In this document: piece by piece, positions 54,415 to 59,637 of the stretch | Position numbering within the stretch: position 1 is the first letter of the stretch | How the letters are laid out: every line of letters begins with the position of its first letter | Source of the DNA: Enterovirga rhinocerotis | GTDB lineage: Bacteria > Pseudomonadota > Alphaproteobacteria > Rhizobiales > Beijerinckiaceae | Length of the DNA: 59,637 nt | NCBI RefSeq assembly: GCF_004363955.1 | Contig: NZ_SNZR01000019.1 | Coordinates: 1 to 59,637, forward strand | Direction of reading: 5' to 3' | Notes under the pieces: generated by a model | Told to the model about the DNA's origin: nothing | Database searches by the model: none | The model's input: only the letters and a program-made list of their open reading frames with translations | Made by a program: the position numbers and the translations under genes

Positions 54415-54561
54415 ACCCTCCCCTGGAGGGGGAGGGTCGACGGCGAAGCCGGCGGGGTGGGGTGAAACACGCCGCTGGTCATCATCGACGGTCTCGGGGC
54501 GGAGCCCCCGTGCCACCCCGCCCCGGACCTCCGGTCCGACCCTCCCCCTCCAGGGGAGGGT
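54415..54561. repeat. Intergenic 147-bp palindromic element of the same type as the translated ones
   Basis: Starts with hairpin ACCCTCCCC-TGGA-GGGGGAGGGT, has GGCGGGGTGGGGTG in the left half and CCACCCCGCC in the right, and ends with hairpin ACCCTCCCC-CTCCA-GGGGAGGGT. The middle differs from the 138-bp copies but the architecture is shared. Lies between hyuA and the M81 gene, where it could cause mRNA processing. Confidence 0.65.
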
Positions 54562-54607
54562 GAGTTGCGAAGCCCGAAAACGGCTCAGCCAGAGCAAAGG
54601 CAATCCC

Positions 54608-56098
54608 ATGGCCCGGATCGCGATCGGCGGTTTCCAGCACGAGACGAATTCCTTCGTCGAGCCGAAGACGGACTTCGCCTATTTCGCCAGCCACCGCGAC
54701 CGGCCGCCGCTGGTGCGGGGCGGGGACGTCGTCTCCTGGCTCACCGGGACGAGCTTCGCCATGGCGGGCTTCATGGCGGCGATGCCGGAGCACGAGCTCG
54801 TCCCGCTGCTCTGGACGAGCGGCGGGGCCGGCGGCACCGTGACCGCCGATGCCTTCGAGCGCATCGCGGCCGAGCTGGTGGGACGGCTGTCGGAGGCGAT
54901 GCCGGTCGACGCGGTCTATCTCGACCTCCACGGCGCCATGGTGTCCGAGCGCTTCGAGGACGGCGAAGGCGAGCTCCTGCGCCGCCTCCGCGACGCGGTC
55001 GGTCCGGACATGCCGATCGTGATCAGCCTCGACTACCACGCCAATGTCACGCCGGAGATGGCCGAACTCACCGACGGCATCCTCGCCTACCTGACCTATC
55101 CGCATGTCGACCGGGTCGAGACGGGCGAGCGCGCGGCGCGCGTGATGGAGGCGGTGCTGGCGCGCGGCCGGCCCAGGGGCCGGGCGATCCGCAAGGCACC
55201 GTTCCTGATCCCGCTCAACGGGCAATGCACGCTGGTCGAGCCCTCGAAGGGCGTCGTCGGCGAGACGGCGACCTGCGCGGGCGACGTCCTCAGCCTGTCC
55301 TATCTCGCCGGATTCCCGCCCTCCGACCTGCATGGGTGCGGCCCGACGGCCGTCGCCCACGCCTGGACGCAGGAGGCGGCGGATCGGGCCGCCGAGGCGA
55401 TGATGGCCCGGATCGAGGCCGAGGAGAGCCGGTTCGCGGAGCGGATGATCTCGCCGGAAGAGGCCGTCGCCGAAGCGATGCGGCTCGCCGCAGGCGCGAG
55501 CCGGCCGGTGGTGATCGCCGATACGCAGGACAATCCCGGCTGCGGCGGCACCGCGGACACGACGGGGGTGCTCCGCGCCCTGCTCGACGCAAAGGTCGAG
55601 AGCGCGGCGCTCGGCTTCCTCTGCGATGCCGAGGCGGCGGCTGCGGCCCATGGCGCCGGAGAGGGCGCCGAGGTGACCCTCGCGCTCGGCGGGCGGTCGG
55701 GGCCCGAGGGCGTCTCCCCCCTCGACGGCACGTTCCGCGTGCTGCGGCTGGGCGACGGGCGGTTCCGGACCTCGGGCGCCGTGTCCGGCGGCCGGGCGAT
55801 CGATCTCGGGCCGATGGCTCTTCTCGGCATCGGCGGCATCAAGGTCGCCGTGACCTCGAAGCGCATGCAGGCGCTCGACCAGGAGCCGTTCCGCCATCTC
55901 GGCATCGAGCCGAAGGACGAGGCCATCCTCGCCCTCAAGAGCACCTGCCATTTCCGGGCGGAGTTCGAACCGCTCGCCGAGGCGGTGATCGTGGCGCTGG
56001 CGCCGGGCTATTACCGCGCGGACCCGACCACCTATCCCTTCCGGCGCCTGCGTCGGGGCGTGCGGCTGAAGCCGATGGGGACGCCGTTCGACGGCTGA
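54608..56098 (+). CDS. M81 family metallopeptidase (MlrC-like)
   Basis: 496 residues from the ATG at 54608. Starts R-I-A-I-G-G-F-Q-H-E-T-N-S-F, the N-terminal signature of the MlrC family, followed by Y-L-D-L-H-G-A-M-V and I-S-L-D-Y-H-A-N-V with the proposed zinc-binding Asp and His. MlrC hydrolyses linearised microcystin peptides in sphingomonads; most homologues, as here, sit beside hydantoinase-type genes and probably act on other small amides. Function beyond the family is inference. Confidence 0.9.
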   Translation: MARIAIGGFQHETNSFVEPKTDFAYFASHRDRPPLVRGGDVVSWLTGTSFAMAGFMAAMPEHELVPLLWTSGGAGGTVTADAFERIAAELVGRLSEAMPVDAVYLDLHGAMVSERFEDGEGELLRRLRDAVGPDMPIVISLDYHANVTPEMAELTDGILAYLTYPHVDRVETGERAARVMEAVLARGRPRGRAIRKAPFLIPLNGQCTLVEPSKGVVGETATCAGDVLSLSYLAGFPPSDLHGCGPTAVAHAWTQEAADRAAEAMMARIEAEESRFAERMISPEEAVAEAMRLAAGASRPVVIADTQDNPGCGGTADTTGVLRALLDAKVESAALGFLCDAEAAAAAHGAGEGAEVTLALGGRSGPEGVSPLDGTFRVLRLGDGRFRTSGAVSGGRAIDLGPMALLGIGGIKVAVTSKRMQALDQEPFRHLGIEPKDEAILALKSTCHFRAEFEPLAEAVIVALAPGYYRADPTTYPFRRLRRGVRLKPMGTPFDG

Positions 56099-56131
56099 CG
56101 CGCTTCCGAAGCGAGGCGCCAGAGCCGCCGG

Positions 56132-56620
56132 CTACAGCGTCTTCTCGAACCAGTGGTGGGCATAGGGATTGTCATTGTAGCGGCCGATCTCGCGATAGCC
56201 CCGGCCGCGATAGAAGGCCTGCGCCTCGACGAGAGCGCGGTTCGTATCGAGCCGCAGGGTCCGAAAGCCCATCTGCGCGGCACGCCTCTCGAGATCGCTC
56301 AACAACCGGCCGGCGATGCCAAGGCCCCGGACGGAGGGCGAGACCCACATCCGCTTCACCTCGCCCGTCTCGTCCGCGAGCCTTCGGAGGCCGCCGCAGG
56401 CGACGGGGCGACCATCCAGCCGGCCGAGGATGAAGCGGCCCTGCGGCGCGACGAGATCGTCGTCCTGCGAGGCGTTCGCGAGGGCGAGATCGAAGCCCTC
56501 GACGAACCGCTCGGCGAGTTCGGTGAAATAGGCCTCGCGGCAGGCCAGGGCCTCGGCACTCGCCGGGCTGTCCTCGGTGAAGACGATGGTGGCCGCGCCG
56601 GCCGGGTCGATCGGATCCAT
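56132..56620 (-). CDS. GNAT-family N-acetyltransferase
   Basis: 162 residues. Acetyl-CoA motif A is V-K-R-M-W-V-S-P-S-V-R-G-L-G-I-A-G-R-L-L, followed by L-R-L-D-T-N-R and A-Q-A-F-Y-R-G-R-G-Y-R-E-I. Transfers acetyl to an unknown amine. Opposite strand to its neighbours; likely a single-gene unit. Confidence 0.92.
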   Translation of the reverse strand: MDPIDPAGAATIVFTEDSPASAEALACREAYFTELAERFVEGFDLALANASQDDDLVAPQGRFILGRLDGRPVACGGLRRLADETGEVKRMWVSPSVRGLGIAGRLLSDLERRAAQMGFRTLRLDTNRALVEAQAFYRGRGYREIGRYNDNPYAHHWFEKTL

Positions 56621-56752
56621 GGCCGGAGTCTAGGCGTTGCCGGTCCGGCGCGCATCCGGATTGTCGGTCGGCATCGAAGCTGCACGCAATTTGGACAGCG
56701 CGCGATACGCGGCAGGGTTGAGAAGCGCCCGAAATACGGGTATATGCGCTAT

Positions 56753-57154
56753 ATGGCCGACGAATCGCCCTGTACCTGCACGACGCTTCGCCGTCTCACG
56801 CGGATGGTGACGACGGCCTATGACGAGACGATGAAGCCGTCCGGGCTTCGCGTCACACAATTCTCGGTGCTGCGGACGCTGGCCCGGCTTGGCCCCCTGA
56901 GCGTGACCCGCCTCGCCGCCGAGGCAGGGCTCGACCGGTCGACCATGGGCCGCAATCTCGACCCGCTGGAGCGCGAGGGCTTCGTGCGCATCACCGTCGG
57001 CGAGGCCGATCACCGCGAGCGCGTCGCGACCCTCACGGAGGCCGGAGAGGAGGCGATCGTGCAGGCGACGCCGTTCTGGGACGCAGCTCAGCGCGAAATG
57101 GCCCGGCGCATCTCTCCGTCGACCATCAACATGCTGGTGCGGCAGCTCCAGTAG
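56753..57154 (+). CDS. MarR-family transcriptional regulator
   Basis: 133 residues from ATG 56753 (an ATG three codons earlier at 56744 is possible). Winged helix with L-S-V-T-R-L-A-A-E-A-G-L-D-R-S-T-M-G-R-N-L, the wing G-E-A-D-H-R-E-R-V and T-L-T-E-A-G. Two N-terminal Cys (S-P-C-T-C-T-T) are unusual for the family and might sense metal or redox. It lies 93 bases before the xanthine dehydrogenase-type gene and may control it. Confidence 0.88.
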   Translation: MADESPCTCTTLRRLTRMVTTAYDETMKPSGLRVTQFSVLRTLARLGPLSVTRLAAEAGLDRSTMGRNLDPLEREGFVRITVGEADHRERVATLTEAGEEAIVQATPFWDAAQREMARRISPSTINMLVRQLQ

Positions 57155-57247
57155 CCGCGACTTTCATTCCCAGAGGCTGGCCGTAAGCTCGCTCCCTCGT
57201 CATGCTGAGGCGCGGATGCCCATCATGACACGGAGACCTCGCCCTCG

Positions 57248-59575
57248 ATGACGCCATCAGCCGCCCGCGCAAAGGAATGCGGTCGCTCCCGCCGACGCGT
57301 CGAGGATCTCCGCTTCGTGACCGGGACCGGGACCTATATCGACGACCTCCCGGCCGAGGGGCAGCTTGTCGGCCACGTCCTGCGCGCGCCCCTCGCCCAT
57401 GCCCGCATCCTCGGGATCGACCTCACTGCGGCGAGCGCGATGCCCGGCGTCGTGCGCATCTACACCGCCGCCGATCTCCTGGCCGAGGGGATCGGGCCGC
57501 TGCCCTGCGTCGCCGCCGGCATCCCCTCGGTCGATCCGATCCGGGTGCCGCCGCATCACGCCCTGGCGCATGAACGGGTCCGGCATGTCGGCGAACCGGT
57601 CGCCTTCGTCGTCGCCGACAGCTTCGAGGCGGCGCGGGACACGGCCGAGGCGATCGACGTCTCCTATGACGACCTGCCCACGGCCGTCCTGATCGAGGAT
57701 GCGGCAGCCGAGGGGGCGGAGCAGATCTGGCCGGACGCGCCCGGCAACGTCGCCTTCCGCTATCGCCGGGGCGATGCCGCGGCCGTCGCGGGGGCTCTCG
57801 CGCGGGCCGCCCATGTCGTCACGCTCGAACTCGACAACAACCGGGTCGTCGCCGCGCCGCTCGAGCCGCGCGGCGCGATCGCGCGTTACGACGCGGCCGA
57901 GGACCGGCTCCTTCTCACGCTCAGCGGGGCCAGCGTCCACGACATCCGGGACCAGCTCTGCGCCGACGTGTTCCGGGTCGCGCCCGACCGCCTGCACGTC
58001 GTCACCCCCGATGTCGGCGGCGGCTTCGGCCCGAAGAACATCCCCTACCCGGAATATGTGCCGCTGCTCCTGGCCGCGCGCGATCTCCGCCGCGAGATCC
58101 GCTGGATCTCCGACCGCAGCGAGGATTTCCTCAGCACCGCCCAGGCCCGCGCCAACCGCACGCGGGCGAGCCTCGCCCTCGATGCGGAGGGGCGCTTTCT
58201 CGCGCTCGAGGTCGAGACCCTCGCCGATATGGGCGCCTATCTCTCGGCCCTCGGGCCGGCCATTCCGACGACCTCCGCCGCGAACGCGATGGGCGGCGTC
58301 TACGCGATCCCGGCGGTCCATCTCGCGGTGACGGGAATCTACACGAACACCGTTCCCATCGACGCCTATCGCGGCGCCGGTAAGCCCGAGGCGAACTACC
58401 TCATCGAGCGGCTCGTCGATCTCGCCGCGCGCCGGCTTGCGATCGCGCCATGCGAGCTCAGGCGGCGCAACATCGTCTCCAGCTTCCCCTCGGTCAGCGG
58501 GCTCGGCATCGCGATCGAGCGGGGCGCCTTCGCCGCGAATCTCGACCGTGCGGCCACCGTCTCCGACGCCGCTGGGTTTCCGGCACGGCGCGAGGAGGCC
58601 GCGCGGCGAGGCCGTCTCGCCGGCCGCGGCCTCGCCTGTTTCCTCGAGACCGCGCGGGGCGCGCCGGGCGAATGGGCGCGGGTTCGGTTCGAACCCGGCG
58701 GCGATGTCAGCATCGCGATCGGCACGCAGTCGAACGGGCAAGGTCACGAAACGACCTTTCCCCAGATCGCGGCCGACCGCCTCGGTCTCCCGCTGGAGGC
58801 CTTCCGCTTCGTCCAGGGCGACACGCGCTCCGTCGCCAAAGGCAAGGGCCATGGCGGTGCGCGGTCCCTCTATCAGGGCGGCGCCGCCCTCGTCGCGGCC
58901 CTCGACGATCTGCTCGCGAAGGCCCGGGCCATCGCCGCGCGCCTGCTTCAGGCCTCGCCCGAGGACCTCGCCTTCGCGGACGGGGCCTTTTCCACGGGCC
59001 GGGATTCGCGCCGCCTGACCCTCGGCGAGATCGCGGAGGCGGCCTCCGATCCGGAGCAGATGGGGGGCGGGCCGGCGCCGGGCCTCTCGGGCGAGGCCGA
59101 GACCACGCTCGACGCCATCACCTTCCCGAACGGCTGCCACGTCGCGGAGGTCGAGATCGACCGGGAGACGGGCGAGATCGCGCTGACGCGCTATTGCGCG
59201 GTCGACGATTACGGCACGCTGGTCAATCCGCTGCTGACGGAGGGCCAGCTCCAGGGCGGCATCGTGCAGGGGATCGGCCAGGCGATCTGCGAGCACACGG
59301 CGTATGATCCGGCCTCGGGCCAGCTCATCGCCGGCTCGTTCATGGATTACCGGCTGCCGCGGGCTGCCGACATTCCCGATCTCGAAATCGTGTTCCAGGG
59401 CGTGCCGAGCGCGTCGAACCCGCTCGGCGTCAAGGGCGTCGGCCAGGCCGGCGCGATCGCGGCCCCGCAGACGATCGTCAACGCCGTCGTCGATGCGCTC
59501 GCTTGCCTCGGCGTCACGCATCTCGACATGCCGATCACGTCGGAGGCGGTTTGGCGCGCGCTTCGGTCAGGTTGA
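57248..59575 (+). CDS. Xanthine dehydrogenase-family molybdopterin-binding subunit, atypical
   Basis: 775 residues. N-terminal hammerhead domain (F-V-T-G-T-G-T-Y-I-D-D-L), then the molybdopterin segments G-G-G-F-G-P-K, Y-R-G-A-G-K-P-E and G-T-Q-S-N-G-Q-G-H-E-T. Hydroxylates an aldehyde or N-heterocycle in the family. At the active-site G-V-K-G-V-G-(E) the residue is Gln733 (CAG), not the usual catalytic Glu. No gene for the FAD or 2Fe-2S subunits is present in the window; they may lie to the right. Substrate unknown. Confidence 0.9.
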   Translation: MTPSAARAKECGRSRRRVEDLRFVTGTGTYIDDLPAEGQLVGHVLRAPLAHARILGIDLTAASAMPGVVRIYTAADLLAEGIGPLPCVAAGIPSVDPIRVPPHHALAHERVRHVGEPVAFVVADSFEAARDTAEAIDVSYDDLPTAVLIEDAAAEGAEQIWPDAPGNVAFRYRRGDAAAVAGALARAAHVVTLELDNNRVVAAPLEPRGAIARYDAAEDRLLLTLSGASVHDIRDQLCADVFRVAPDRLHVVTPDVGGGFGPKNIPYPEYVPLLLAARDLRREIRWISDRSEDFLSTAQARANRTRASLALDAEGRFLALEVETLADMGAYLSALGPAIPTTSAANAMGGVYAIPAVHLAVTGIYTNTVPIDAYRGAGKPEANYLIERLVDLAARRLAIAPCELRRRNIVSSFPSVSGLGIAIERGAFAANLDRAATVSDAAGFPARREEAARRGRLAGRGLACFLETARGAPGEWARVRFEPGGDVSIAIGTQSNGQGHETTFPQIAADRLGLPLEAFRFVQGDTRSVAKGKGHGGARSLYQGGAALVAALDDLLAKARAIAARLLQASPEDLAFADGAFSTGRDSRRLTLGEIAEAASDPEQMGGGPAPGLSGEAETTLDAITFPNGCHVAEVEIDRETGEIALTRYCAVDDYGTLVNPLLTEGQLQGGIVQGIGQAICEHTAYDPASGQLIAGSFMDYRLPRAADIPDLEIVFQGVPSASNPLGVKGVGQAGAIAAPQTIVNAVVDALACLGVTHLDMPITSEAVWRALRSG

Positions 59576-59637
59576 GGCCGCTGACGGGTTTTTTCTGTGC
59601 CTGGACGCGCGAAAGCCCGCCTGGTCAGGTTTTCACC

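Noticed and set aside
43846-54561. CRISPR array from the repeated GC-rich units
   Set aside because: Copies are palindromic, unevenly spaced, few and partly coding; there are no regular spacers and no cas genes.
56744-56760. TATA/GCGC/TATA symmetry at the MarR start as an operator
   Set aside because: The symmetry comes from short self-complementary pieces (TATA, GCGC) and is not a true long palindrome.

Overview
The window is about 59.6 kb of very GC-rich DNA with dense, frequently overlapping (ATGA/GTGA) genes. CtrA, the ctrA/fliI/fliJ neighbourhood, an Omp25/31-type porin, TadE/TadG-like proteins and an SphX/Pst-Pho block all point to an alphaproteobacterium, most likely of the order Hyphomicrobiales (Rhizobiales). 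I cannot fix the genus from the sequence alone.

Layout. 0-7 kb: a leftward iron/heme-uptake operon, namely an ECF sigma factor of the FecI type, a FecR anti-sigma factor, a TonB-dependent receptor that carries an extra Omp25-like barrel at its C-terminus, a small membrane protein and a lipoprotein. 7.4-10.3 kb: a LolA-like protein, an HxlR regulator with a divergent NAD(P)-binding protein, and a zinc alcohol dehydrogenase. 10.4-13.6 kb: three overlapping TadE/TadG-like pilus-assembly genes. 13.8-17.9 kb: a DUF72 protein, a small secreted protein, CtrA, FliI and FliJ. 17.9-24.8 kb: the phosphate block phoR-pstS-pstC-pstA-pstB-phoU-phoB, with a recognisable Pho box before pstS. 25-33.2 kb: a lipoprotein, a HAD phosphatase, an Omp25-like porin, KDPG aldolase, and a tetR-hlyD-RND efflux operon under a long perfect palindrome.

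33.7-50.5 kb is the most interesting part: what looks like a complete, self-contained selenocysteine island. A leftward operon encodes a thioredoxin-like protein, a transglutaminase-like protein, TusA, a NifS-type cysteine desulfurase and SelD. Divergently, across a ModE-like molybdate box, runs a formate dehydrogenase-N operon whose alpha subunit contains an in-frame TGA followed by a SECIS-type hairpin. It is followed by fdhB, fdhC, fdhE, selA, a Sel1-repeat gene, selB, the selenocysteine tRNA gene, two unknown ORFs, a lipoate-ligase-like gene and a DsrE-like gene. The tRNA gene lies inside the 3' end of the selB reading frame, and that frame then overlaps the next gene by GTGA. Two of the downstream genes carry the same 138-bp palindromic element inserted in the same reading frame, so the element is translated.

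50.6-59.6 kb: hydantoinase/oxoprolinase-type hyuB and hyuA, an M81 (MlrC-like) peptidase, a GNAT acetyltransferase, a MarR regulator and a stand-alone xanthine dehydrogenase-type molybdopterin subunit that has Gln where the family usually has its catalytic Glu.

How it fits together. Selenium is mobilised by the desulfurase and TusA, activated by SelD, loaded on tRNA-Sec by SelA, and delivered by SelB to the single visible selenoprotein, FdhA. That enzyme is Tat-exported, matured with FdhE, and wired by FdhB and FdhC to the membrane quinone pool. The ModE-like box would tie both operons to molybdate supply.
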